Shown here one piece after another: positions 29,382 to 38,177 of a stretch of 64,000 nt of DNA. The DNA lies in contig NZ_JACHWM010000004.1 in assembly GCF_014191355.1 (NCBI RefSeq), forward strand, positions 62,001 through 126,000. Direction: 5' to 3'. The stretch's first letter is position 1. The number at the start of each line of letters is the position of its first letter. This DNA comes from Methylobacterium sp. R2-1. GTDB taxonomy: Bacteria; Pseudomonadota; Alphaproteobacteria; Rhizobiales; Beijerinckiaceae. The notes below the pieces were generated by a model. It was not told the DNA's origin, made no database searches, and was given only the letters and a program-made list of their open reading frames with translations. The position numbers and the translations under genes are program-made.

Positions 29382-31229
29382 TCAGCCAGCCTTTTTGGCG
29401 TCGTCCAGAAACTCGCGGATCGCATCGGTGAACCGCTCGCCGTAGGCCTCGCGCTTGCGCTCGCCGACGCCGTGGACCGTGCGCAGGGCCCAGAGATCGA
29501 TGGGCTTCGCGCGCGCCATCTCGATCAGGGTGCGGTCTGGGAACACCATGAAGGCGGCGATGCCCTCGGCCCGGGCGATGGTGGCCCGCAAGCCCCGCAG
29601 GTGCTGGAACAGCGCCTCGTCCGGCTCGCTCAGCGCATTCGCGTTGTCGTCACGCGGCGCCGAACGGCGGCTACGCGGTTCGGCCTTCTTCGGCTCGGGA
29701 TCGGGCCGCACCTCGATCGTCTCGCGCCCGAACAGGATCGCCTCACCCTTCTCGGTCATGACAAGGCCGCCATAGCCGTCGGTGTTCTCGGCGACCGCTC
29801 CGGCGGCGAAGAGCTGGCGCAGCAGGGCGCGCCACGCCGCCACCGGCTTGTCGGCGCCGACGCCGAAGGTTTTCAGCGCCGCGTGCCCGTTGCGGCGGAT
29901 CGGCTCGCTCTCCTTGCCGTGGACGACATCGCAGACATAGGCGGCACCGAAGCGCTGGCCGGTGCGCACGATCGCCGACAGCAGTTTCTGGGCCGCCACG
30001 GTCCCATCGATGAGCGAGACGCCGCTGCGGCACAGGTCGCACCGGCCACAGCGCTCGCTCGCTTCGCCGAAATAGCCCAGCAGCGACTGGCGGCGGCAGG
30101 CAGCACCCTCGCAGAGCGCAATCATCGCCTCGAGCTTGCGCCGCTCGACCCGGCGGCGCTCCTCAGAGATCTCCTTTTCGTCAATCTGCCGGCGGCGCAG
30201 CGCCATGTCGTCGAGGCCGTAGAGGGTCAGGGTGTCGGAGGGCAGGCCGTCGCGCCCGGCGCGGCCGATCTCTTGATAATAGCCCTCGATGTTGGTCGGC
30301 ATGTCGGCGTGGCAGACAAAGCGGACGTCCGGCTTGTTGATGCCCATGCCGAAGGCGATCGTGGCCGTCATCACGACACCGTCCTCCTGCAGGAAGGTGT
30401 CCTGGTTCTTCGCCCGCGTGCCCTGATCGAGCCCAGCATGGTAGGGCAGGGCGTTGAACCCGTCTCCCTTCAGACTGTCGGCGAGCTGCTCCACCCGCTT
30501 GCGTGACGAGCAGTAGATGATGCCGCTCTCCGCGCGGCGGTCGCGGAGGAAGCGTTCCAACTGGCGGGTCGGATTGTCTTTGGGCTGGAAGGTCAGCCGG
30601 ATGTTCGGCCGGTCGAAGGAATGGACGAATGTTTTCGGGGGCCGGCTGGCCGGGAACAGCCGCTCGGCAATCTCAGCGCGGGTCGCCGCGTCGGCGGTGG
30701 CGGTGAGTGCGAGGGTCTGGACGTTGCCGAGCGCCTCGCGGGCGCGGGCGATCTCGCGGTACTCGGGACGGAAGTCGTGGCCCCATTGCGAGACGCAATG
30801 CGCCTCGTCCACTGCGAGCCGCCGCACGCCGGCCCCGCACAGGGCCTCCATGCAACCGTCCATCAGCAGGCGTTCGGGCGAGACGAACAACAGCCGCAGG
30901 TCGCCGGAGCGTATCTTGCGCCACGTCTCCCGCGAGGTCGCCTCCGCGACCGTCGAATTGAGGGTTGCGGCCTCGATGCCGAAGGCGCGCATCTGCTGGA
31001 CCTGATCGTGCATCAGCGCGATCAGCGGCGAGACCACCACCGTGAGGTCCGCATCGACCAGCGCGGGCAACTGATAGGTCATCGACTTGCCCGAGCCCGT
31101 CGGCATCACCGCGAACACATCGGCGCCGTCGAGCACGGCTCCGATCACCTCGTCCTGACCGGGACGGAAGTCGTCGTAGCCGAAAGTTTTTTTCAGCGCG
31201 GCACGGGCCTCGTCGAGGCGTCTGGACAT
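29382..31229 (-). CDS. recQ: ATP-dependent DNA helicase RecQ
   Basis: 615 residues with the full bacterial RecQ layout. The helicase core has Walker [21 protein letters not shown] within [17 protein letters not shown], and motif [16 protein letters not shown]. The zinc-binding domain follows at about 385-410 ([17 protein letters not shown] and CGRCDLC). A winged-helix part and a C-terminal HRDC domain complete it ([20 protein letters not shown]). RecQ unwinds DNA 3'-5' in recombination repair and at stalled forks. The gene has its own upstream gap of about 260 bp. Confidence 0.96.
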   Translation of the reverse strand: MSRRLDEARAALKKTFGYDDFRPGQDEVIGAVLDGADVFAVMPTGSGKSMTYQLPALVDADLTVVVSPLIALMHDQVQQMRAFGIEAATLNSTVAEATSRETWRKIRSGDLRLLFVSPERLLMDGCMEALCGAGVRRLAVDEAHCVSQWGHDFRPEYREIARAREALGNVQTLALTATADAATRAEIAERLFPASRPPKTFVHSFDRPNIRLTFQPKDNPTRQLERFLRDRRAESGIIYCSSRKRVEQLADSLKGDGFNALPYHAGLDQGTRAKNQDTFLQEDGVVMTATIAFGMGINKPDVRFVCHADMPTNIEGYYQEIGRAGRDGLPSDTLTLYGLDDMALRRRQIDEKEISEERRRVERRKLEAMIALCEGAACRRQSLLGYFGEASERCGRCDLCRSGVSLIDGTVAAQKLLSAIVRTGQRFGAAYVCDVVHGKESEPIRRNGHAALKTFGVGADKPVAAWRALLRQLFAAGAVAENTDGYGGLVMTEKGEAILFGRETIEVRPDPEPKKAEPRSRRSAPRDDNANALSEPDEALFQHLRGLRATIARAEGIAAFMVFPDRTLIEMARAKPIDLWALRTVHGVGERKREAYGERFTDAIREFLDDAKKAG

Positions 31230-31487
31230 GGTGTCTCGATGGCTGGATTTCGGACGGGACCGCTAGGCGAAGCGTGTCGGTTCAGGACGACGCCGAGCCT
31301 ACAACGGCAACGCGACGGCTGCAGCCGGGACCTGCGACCATGCCCCTGACAAGCGTCCTCAGGACCGACCGGATCGCGGAGCAGTTGGCGGCTCGGTAGC
31401 GGATTGGCAAGATCGAAACCATGCGTGTGGCGTTCGCCAAGGTGTTGCGCCTCTATGAGGCGTCGCTTGCGGATGACGCCGTATCGC

Positions 31488-31863
31488 CTACGCCGGGTTG
31501 CCGAGCGTCAACGCCAAGCCACCGAGGAACATCCGCGGCCCGTTCTCGCCGCGCACCGACTCACCGGCGATGGACTCGACCGGCGCAGTCCAGGCACGCC
31601 ACGCCAGGTAGGCGAGGTAGGCTGCGCCGAGGTAACGGATGTCGATGAAGAGGGCGGCAAAGCTCTGAGCGAGCAGCGCGAAGCCGGTCGCTGCGACCGA
31701 GAACCAGAGCAAATCGCCAACGAGGAACCCCGCGATGAAGGCAGAAACGCCGTGGGTACCACGCGCCAGCACACGGGCGACAAAGGAAAAAAACGCCCGG
31801 CCCCGGTGAGGCGTCCGCAACCGCGTAGACGGCAGCGAACAGCGCCAGGCTCGACAGCGGCAT
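31488..31863 (-). pseudogene. LysE-family exporter, frameshifted and C-terminally truncated
   Basis: The frame starting at the ATG at 31863 gives MPLSSLALFAAVYAVADASPG, a normal start of the LysE/RhtB amino-acid exporter family. After a run of seven A at 31787-31793 (T on the coding strand) the family sequence continues in another frame: FVARVLARGTHGVSAFI, GFLVGDLLWFSVAATGFALL, and RYLGAAYLAYLAW. Removing one base of the run restores one continuous frame. The protein then stops at LTLGNPA, where the family normally goes on for about 80 residues (LGNPK then three helices). So two lesions are present. The start lies 8 bp after the recF stop. Confidence 0.8.
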
Positions 31864-31870
31864 TTGCGCT

Positions 31871-33028
31871 TCAACCGGCTTCCGGCGCCACGATGCGCCC
31901 GTCCGCAATATTGACCATGTCGGCCCGGCCTTCCAACTCGGCGAACAGGGCCGGATCGGCGCCCGTCATCCAGACCTGGCCCTCCAGCGCTTCGAGCGCG
32001 TCGAACAGCCCGGCGCGCCGCCGCGGATCGAGATGAGCGGCGACCTCGTCGAGGAGGATGAGAGGCGTCAGCCCGCTCATCGCCCGCACGAGGCGGGCAT
32101 GGGCCAGCACGAGGCCGATCAGCAGCGCCTTCTGCTCGCCGGTGGAGGCCGTGGCGGCGGGCACGTCCTTGGGGCCATGGCGGACGACGAGGTCGGTGGT
32201 TTGCGGTCCGATCAGGGTGCGGCCGGCCGCACGGTCGCGGTGACGGCCCTGCATCAGCGCGCGGCGGAAGCGATCCTCCGCCTCCAGGGCCGGCCAGACC
32301 GCAACAAGATCGTCGAGATCACCTTCTAGCCGTAGGGAAGCCCACGGAAAGGGCGCGGCATCGTCCCGCGTTTCCGCGATCAGCCGGTCGAGGCGCTCCA
32401 CCGTCTCGCGCCGGGCGAGTGCTACGGCGACGCCGAGTTCGGCCACCTCGCGTTCCACCGCATCGAGCCAGCGGCCATCATCCGGTCGCTCGTCGAGCAG
32501 GCGGTTGCGTGAGCGCAGGGCCCGCTCCATCGCCGAGACGCGGGCGCCGTGGCCGGCATCGACGGCGAGGACGAGCCGGTCGAGGAAGCGGCGCCGGTCG
32601 CCTGCGGCGCCGCGAAAGAGGCCGTCGAAATCCGGGGTCAGCCAGACGATCCGCAGGAACTCCGAGAAGGCGACGGGGGAGGGGGCGGGCGCTCCGTCGA
32701 TCCGACAGACCCGGTTGCCGCGCCCGTCATAGCCCGGCGGCTCGTAGCCGGAGCCGAGACGGTGCTCGGCCTCCGCCGTCTCGAGCGTCGCTGAGACAGC
32801 AAAACCGCCGGGCCCGCCGACGCGCGCCATCGTGGCGAGATCAGCCCGGCGCAGGCCACGGCCGGGACAGAACAGCGAGACTGCTTCCAGGATATTGGTC
32901 TTGCCCGCCCCGTTCTCGCCGACCAAAGCCACGAAGCGGCGCGCCGTGGTGAGGTCGAGATCGACGTGGTTACGGAAGTCGCGGGCGATCAGGCGGGTGA
33001 GGCGGGTGCCTCCCGTCAGCATGTGCAT
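31871..33028 (-). CDS. recF: DNA replication and repair protein RecF
   Basis: 385 residues, the normal size. SMC-like ATPase features are present: Walker A VGENGAGKTNILEAVSLF, a signature region with STGEQKALLIGLVLAHARL, and Walker B TPLILLDEVAAHLD. IARDFRNHVDLDL is the RecF N-terminal hallmark. RecF works with RecO and RecR to load RecA at gaps. It follows dnaN at 40 bp, the classic dnaA-dnaN-recF order. An in-frame ATG at 33022 is an alternative start. Confidence 0.96.
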   Translation of the reverse strand: MHMLTGGTRLTRLIARDFRNHVDLDLTTARRFVALVGENGAGKTNILEAVSLFCPGRGLRRADLATMARVGGPGGFAVSATLETAEAEHRLGSGYEPPGYDGRGNRVCRIDGAPAPSPVAFSEFLRIVWLTPDFDGLFRGAAGDRRRFLDRLVLAVDAGHGARVSAMERALRSRNRLLDERPDDGRWLDAVEREVAELGVAVALARRETVERLDRLIAETRDDAAPFPWASLRLEGDLDDLVAVWPALEAEDRFRRALMQGRHRDRAAGRTLIGPQTTDLVVRHGPKDVPAATASTGEQKALLIGLVLAHARLVRAMSGLTPLILLDEVAAHLDPRRRAGLFDALEALEGQVWMTGADPALFAELEGRADMVNIADGRIVAPEAG

Positions 33029-33068
33029 CGGAGCGATATATCCGATCCGGCCGTGGCCGGAAGCAGAC

Positions 33069-34190
33069 TCACACGCGCATCGGCATCAGAACGTAGAGGG
33101 CCGGGGCACCATCCCGATCCTGGATCAGCGTCGGCGAGCCCGGATCGGCGAGCTTGAACAGGGCCGTGTCGCCCTGGAGCTGCGCGGTGATGTCGAGAAG
33201 ATAGCGGGCGTTGAAGCCGATATCGAGGGCGGAAGCCTCGTAATCGACGTCCAGCTCCTCGGTCGCCGAGCCGGCATCCGGGTTGGTCACGGAAAGGGCG
33301 AGGCGGCCTTCGCCGATAGCGAGCTTGACCGCGCGGCCGCGCTCGGAGGAGATGGTCGAGACGCGGTCCACCGCCTTGGCGAAGGCGTCGCGCTCCACGG
33401 TCAGGCGCTTGTCGTTGCCGGTGGGGATCACGCGCTGGTAGTCGGGGAAGGTGCCGTCGATCAACTTCGAGATCAGGGTGACTCCGCCGGCAAAAGTCAG
33501 GCGGATCTTGGCCGGGGACAGCTCGACCTGCACGCTCTCGCCGCCATCGTCGACGAGCTTCTGGATCTCGGCCACGGCCTTGCGCGGCACGATGATGCCC
33601 GGCATGCCGCGGCTGCCCTCGGGGGCCTCGGTCTCGACCCGGGCGAGCCGGTGCCCATCGGTCGCCACGGCGCGCAGCTTCAGCGCTCCCTCGACCTCGA
33701 GGGTGTGGAAGTAGATGCCGTTGAGGTAGTAGCGCGTCTCCTCCGTCGAGATCGCGAACTGCGTCTTCTCGATGAGTTGCTTCAGCTCGGCCGCGGGAAT
33801 GGCGAACGAATGCGGCAGCTCGCCCGCCGCGAGATCGGGAAAATCGCCCTCGGGCAGGGCGCCCAGCGCGAAGCGCGAGCGGCCGGAACGGATCGTCATC
33901 TGGCCCGTCTCGCCGGAAGTCTCCAACGAGACCTGCGCGCCCTCGGGCAGCTTGCGCACGATGTCGTAGATGACGTGGGCCGGCACCGTGGTGGCACCGG
34001 CATCGAGGACATCGGCGGCAACGGTCTCGGTCACCTCGATGTCGAGGTCGGTCGCCTTCAGCTGCAGACCGTTCTCGCCCGTGCGCAGCAGGACGTTTGA
34101 GAGGATCGGAATCGTGTTGCGCCGCTCCACCACCCGGTGGACGTGGCCGAGCGATTTCAGGAGGGCCGCGCGCTCGACTGTGACTCTCAT
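33069..34190 (-). CDS. dnaN: DNA polymerase III beta subunit (sliding clamp)
   Basis: 373 residues, the expected length of the clamp with its three similar domains. Visible family segments are RNTIPILSNVLLR, TVPAHVIYDIVRKLPEG, FAISTEETRYYLNGIYFH and the C-terminal YVLMPMRV that ends the fold. It encircles DNA as a dimer and tethers polymerase III. The gene lies between dnaA and recF on the same strand. Confidence 0.97.
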   Translation of the reverse strand: MRVTVERAALLKSLGHVHRVVERRNTIPILSNVLLRTGENGLQLKATDLDIEVTETVAADVLDAGATTVPAHVIYDIVRKLPEGAQVSLETSGETGQMTIRSGRSRFALGALPEGDFPDLAAGELPHSFAIPAAELKQLIEKTQFAISTEETRYYLNGIYFHTLEVEGALKLRAVATDGHRLARVETEAPEGSRGMPGIIVPRKAVAEIQKLVDDGGESVQVELSPAKIRLTFAGGVTLISKLIDGTFPDYQRVIPTGNDKRLTVERDAFAKAVDRVSTISSERGRAVKLAIGEGRLALSVTNPDAGSATEELDVDYEASALDIGFNARYLLDITAQLQGDTALFKLADPGSPTLIQDRDGAPALYVLMPMRV

Positions 34191-34524
34191 CGGAAAACCC
34201 GTCGTCTCTTGAACAATCGGCCCGTCCGCCGTCGGTTAGGCCCGAAAACGAAGTGTCTCCCCCGAAACGGCCGCCCCGCCGTCGCGGCCGGAGGGCTGGT
34301 CGGTGACGGAACGTTTCGCGAGGCACTCCAGTGCGGAGTGGGCTCGGCAGCTTGGCGAAGCGCCCCCGCGAAGGCAAGGGCGGCGCCCGCGCTGTCCCGC
34401 TTCTCGGTGACGTGAGGCCTGGGGGTGTTTGATGCGACGCGCTGGCCCGGCCGCGACCTGAGAGAACGCGGCCGGCCGTCGTGGGCTAGGGCCGGAGCGA
34501 ACCCGGCCCCGCCTCGATCGGCCG
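34191..34524. other. Gap between dnaA and dnaN
   Basis: 334 bp without a credible gene. It should carry the dnaN promoter or a read-through link from dnaA. A GC-rich inverted stretch near 34330-34400 exists, but I could not define a clean hairpin. Confidence 0.4.
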
Positions 34525-36030
34525 TCAATCCTGAAGCATGCGCTTCAGCAGCTCGACCTCGTCGCCGAGCACTGCATCCTCGCCGATCTGCTTCTCGATC
34601 TTGCGCACCGCGTGCAGCACGGTGGTGTGATCGCGCCCGCCGAAGCGGCGGCCGATCTCAGGCAGGGAGCGCAGGGTCAGCACCTTCGACAGATACATCG
34701 CGATCTGGCGCGGCTTCACAACGGCGGCAGTCCGACGCTCGGAAAGGATGTCGGAACGCGAGACGTTGTAGCGCGAGGCCACCAGCTTCTGGATGTCCTC
34801 GATCTTCACCCGCTTTGGCTCGCGGTTCTTCACGAGATCGCGGATCGCGGTCTCAGCGGTCTCCACGGTGACCGGTGCCCCTGTCAGCGTGGCGTGGGCC
34901 AGGAGCCGGTTCACCGCACCTTCGAGGTCGCGGCCATTGGCGGTGATCGCCCGAGCCACGTAGGCCGAAACGGCCGGCGAGACTTCGAAGTTCGGGTGGC
35001 TCTGCCGTACGGCGTCGAGCCGGGCGGAGAGGATTGAGGCACGAAGCCCCTCATCCAGGCCGCCGATCTCGACGACGAGGCCACCGGCGAGGCGCGAGCG
35101 CACGCGCTCGTCGAGCGCTTCCAGCTCCGTCGGCGGCCGGTCGGAGGCGACCACCACCTGACGCCCAGAATCGATCAGCGCGTTGAGGGTGTGACCGAAC
35201 TCGGTCTGGATCGACTTGCCCTGGATGAACTGCACGTCGTCGAGGATGAGCAGGTCAATCGCCCGCAGGCGCTCCTTGAAGGCAAGAGCGTTCTGCGTCT
35301 TCAGGGCGTTGACGAAGCCGTACATGAAGCGGTCGGCGGTGAGGTAGATCACCCGGCGCCCGGCCTCGCGGGCGGCATGGCCGGCGGCGTGAAGCAGGTG
35401 CGTCTTGCCGAGGCCCACGCCGGCATGGACATAGAGCGGATTGTAGAGCGCGCCGTCGCCGTCACTGCGGGCGATCCGCTCCGCCGCGGCATGGGCGAGC
35501 GCGTTGGAGCGGCCCACGACGAAGTTTGCGAAGGTAAGCCGCGCATCGAGCGGTGCGCCGTTGAGATCGACGGCGGCCGAATCGCCGCGGGACGAGGCGA
35601 TCTCGGTCTCGACCAGCGGGCCGGGCCCCTGGAGCGCGGCTGGCGTCGCATTCGCATGAAGGCGGGTCAGCGGCCCGCTCGTCGGGTTCGACTTCGCATG
35701 GACGCCGGTATTCGGGCGGGCCGGAGCGGACGGGCCGCGCACGCCGACCTCGATGCGGCTTACCGCGTCAGCCTCGGCCCGGAAGGTCGTCAGCACGCGA
35801 TCAAGATAGTGCGACTCGATCCAGCTCTTGAGGAACCGGGTCGGGACGGTGAGGCGGGCGACGCCCCCCTCGACACCCTCCAGTTCGAGGCGGGCGAACC
35901 AGCTCGCGAACACGTCTTCGCCAAGCTCGGCTCGCAGCCGCCGCTTCACCCGCGTCCAAGCAGCGGGAAGATCGACGCTCCCCCTGCCGTTTCCGCCATC
36001 GCCGTCCGACATGCTGCCGTCGAGGTGCAT
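34525..36030 (-). CDS. dnaA: Chromosomal replication initiator protein DnaA
   Basis: 501 residues from the ATG at 36030, chosen because GAGGAG lies 7-9 nt upstream; the frame is open to 36165. Domain I is at the start ([22 protein letters not shown]). The AAA+ part has Walker [13 protein letters not shown] and Walker [13 protein letters not shown]. The C-terminal DNA-binding domain ends with the DnaA signature [16 protein letters not shown]. DnaA opens the origin by binding TTATCCACA boxes. DnaN and RecF genes follow on the same strand. Confidence 0.97.
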   Translation of the reverse strand: MHLDGSMSDGDGGNGRGSVDLPAAWTRVKRRLRAELGEDVFASWFARLELEGVEGGVARLTVPTRFLKSWIESHYLDRVLTTFRAEADAVSRIEVGVRGPSAPARPNTGVHAKSNPTSGPLTRLHANATPAALQGPGPLVETEIASSRGDSAAVDLNGAPLDARLTFANFVVGRSNALAHAAAERIARSDGDGALYNPLYVHAGVGLGKTHLLHAAGHAAREAGRRVIYLTADRFMYGFVNALKTQNALAFKERLRAIDLLILDDVQFIQGKSIQTEFGHTLNALIDSGRQVVVASDRPPTELEALDERVRSRLAGGLVVEIGGLDEGLRASILSARLDAVRQSHPNFEVSPAVSAYVARAITANGRDLEGAVNRLLAHATLTGAPVTVETAETAIRDLVKNREPKRVKIEDIQKLVASRYNVSRSDILSERRTAAVVKPRQIAMYLSKVLTLRSLPEIGRRFGGRDHTTVLHAVRKIEKQIGEDAVLGDEVELLKRMLQD

Positions 36031-36774
36031 CACCGTGTCTCCTCGCATCCGAGCCGGCTGACCGGAGTGGATGCGTACGCATACGCCACACGAGAGAAGG
36101 CAACGCCCGATGCGGGCGGTGCCGAGAGTGGCCACGGCGCTGTCAAGAGGGACGCCGCGGACCACCGCTAAAGATGGCTGTGTATCAACAATCCTCTATC
36201 GTTCTCCTAACAGCGGGACGATCGGGGAAAACATCTGCGCCCTCACCGAGTCGTCAGCCTGGGGCCGAAGAGTCGAAGGCCTGCCCGCAACTTGGGGACG
36301 ACTCTGGGGCTGCCGGCGATGAACTTGTCGAACGGCCGGGCCAGCAACGTTTCATTAAGCTACACGGCCAGCGTGGCCGTGCGCAACGGAGACCATTTCA
36401 AGCATGGTTAACCATGCCCTGCCGAGGCGTCGGCGGGTCCGTTGCAATAGGCGATTCGGGATAACGTGGCGTGATCTGTGGAGAAGAGCGGCGAGCCGGT
36501 GAACAACCGGGGCTGGCCAGTTCGTGCGCCGGGTCACTCTATCCGTCGGACGCTGGCTCACGACAGCTTCGCGGCGCGCGGCCAGGAAGGGTGGAACCGA
36601 GCGCCATCACGCTCACCAGCCTGCTGTCGTAGCCGTGGTAAACCGCCTCGCGGCGGGATGGCAGGCACGAAAAAAAGCCCGGCCTAAAAAGGCCGGGCTC
36701 GATTCGTCATTGTCTCGGCCGGAACGTTCCCAAAGCCCTTCCCTCGGGAAGAACAGGAAGCCGTCAGACGCCGA
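36031..36774. other. dnaA-rpsT intergenic region with palindromes
   Basis: About 740 bp without a credible gene. It holds a 16-bp perfect palindrome GCATGGTTAACCATGC at 36402-36417, an 8-bp stem CACGGCCA/TGGCCGTG at 36363-36381, and one near-match DnaA box TGTGGAGAA at 36477-36485. The first ~130 bp upstream of dnaA should contain its promoter. The rpsT terminator lies at the far end. Confidence 0.5.
36670..36699 (-). terminator. Rho-independent terminator of rpsT
   Basis: On the minus strand an AGCCCGGCC / GGCCGGGCT stem (36676-36699) with a 6-nt T/A loop is followed by a run of seven T. It lies 75 bp after the rpsT stop. Confidence 0.85.
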
Positions 36775-37041
36775 TCAGGCGGCGATTGCCTTCACGCGGG
36801 CGGCGAGGCGAGAGACCTTCCGCGACGCATTGTTCTTGTGAACGATGCCGTGCTGGGCAGCGCGCATGATCTCCGGCTCGGCGGCGCGGAGAGCGGAGAG
36901 GGCTTGGCCCTGATCACCGGTGGCGATCGCCTCCTCGACCTTGCGGACGAAGGTGCGCATCCGGGAACGGCGCGAGCGGTTGATCGCCGTACGCTTGGCG
37001 ATCTTGCGGGTCATCTTCTTGGCCGACACGGTGTTGGCCAT
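36775..37041 (-). CDS. rpsT: 30S ribosomal protein S20
   Basis: 88 residues from the ATG at 37041, preceded by GAGGA at the right distance. Strongly basic and helical, with the S20 opening [13 protein letters not shown] and the [20 protein letters not shown] segment, and [19 protein letters not shown] at the end. S20 binds 16S rRNA early in small-subunit assembly. An upstream ATG at 37089 is not used, because it would disrupt the start. Gene order rpsT-dnaA is common in Alphaproteobacteria. Confidence 0.97.
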   Translation of the reverse strand: MANTVSAKKMTRKIAKRTAINRSRRSRMRTFVRKVEEAIATGDQGQALSALRAAEPEIMRAAQHGIVHKNNASRKVSRLAARVKAIAA

Positions 37042-37324
37042 GGGGCATCCTCGTCTGGTCGTGGCGGCAATAACCCGGCCCGGAAGCACCGGTGTCGGTC
37101 AGCGCGGCCTGATGATAAGCAAAGGCGAAACGACCGGGCGCAGCAATGCGACCGGACGTGGAGGCCGCTCTATAGCGATGCCCCCGTGATCCGTCAACAA
37201 ATCGTCACGTCAGCCGGCTCTCTCACCGTTCGTGCATTTTGTTCGATGGAAGAGCGTTGCCAAGCGGAATTCGATCGGCTAATGCCGCGTTCAGTTCGGC
37301 GGCGGCAGCGCCCCCCGACACCGC

Positions 37325-37399
37325 GCTGCGGTAGCTCAGTGGTAGAGCACCTCATTGGTAATGAGGAGGTCGAGAGTTCAATCCTCTCTCGCAGCACCA
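37325..37399 (+). tRNA. tRNA-Thr (anticodon GGT)
   Basis: A complete cloverleaf of 72 nt plus an encoded CCA. Acceptor stem GCTGCGG pairs with TCGCAGC (one G-U), D-arm contains GCTCAGTGGTAGAGC, anticodon stem CCTCA/TGAGG holds loop TTGGTAA with anticodon GGT, and the T-arm is GAGAG-TTCAATC-CTCTC. This reads Thr codons ACC and ACU. Confidence 0.95.
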
Positions 37400-38177
37400 T
37401 TCTTCCCCATCATTAATCTCTGACTGTTCCGTGATCGATCCAAGCTTTGGGGTCGGTCTGGCACTGCATGTCGATGGGTCCAACGAAATTCGGGACTTCT
37501 GTCGCGGGCTTGCGACCGGCATGCTTTGCGCGGCCATCCGGAAGCAAGTCCAGCTTTTCCAAGCCGTTACTAAAAGTACATTTCACTAAATTCGCAACAA
37601 TTGATCGATTTACTATATGTAATGCGTAGAATATTATCTAATTTTCATCTAAGCTGTAAAATCGCGCAGTGCTTCACTAAGAGCGGGGTTCCGCAACGAG
37701 AGTGCAGCGTCTGCGGCCGACGGTACCTACCCCGAGTATGCAGGTGGTAGTGCCTCGATCAAAATATTGCCTGTCGCCGGTTTGCTGACGGTCATATTAT
37801 CGGCCTCTCGAAAGGCACAACATTTTCGCTGGTGCGTTGTGGAGGAAATGGCTGCACCTTGACGAGAATTCCCTCCGTCACGGCGGCAAGCCCACGACGA
37901 TTTTATCTCTGTTGTTGCGCTTGGAGGGTAAGGAATTGCGTTATTTCCGATCGAACTATACTGAGAAATTGAGTTTTAAGCGCTTAAATTAGCACGATGA
38001 TGCTCGGTTTTTCCAGTGACCATTTTCTGACTGACCTCAGCTTGGCTCGATCGGAATCGGATCGTCGCGGTTCAACGTGATCTGAGTTGTCGCTGCGGGC
38101 CATGTAGGAATCCCTCAATTGCGCATGGTTCGGTCGATGCTGCGCTTCGCGGCAGGGCCGGTGCGGGAGTTCAGCCG
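37400..38177. other. AT-rich intergenic region after tRNA-Thr
   Basis: About 780 bp with much lower GC than the surroundings, most marked from 37560 to 37680 and near 37960. Frames are short and none has a domain I know. A minus-strand frame at 37984-38238 is doubtful. This may be a scar of past insertion next to the tRNA gene, but no integrase or repeated tRNA end is visible. Confidence 0.5.
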
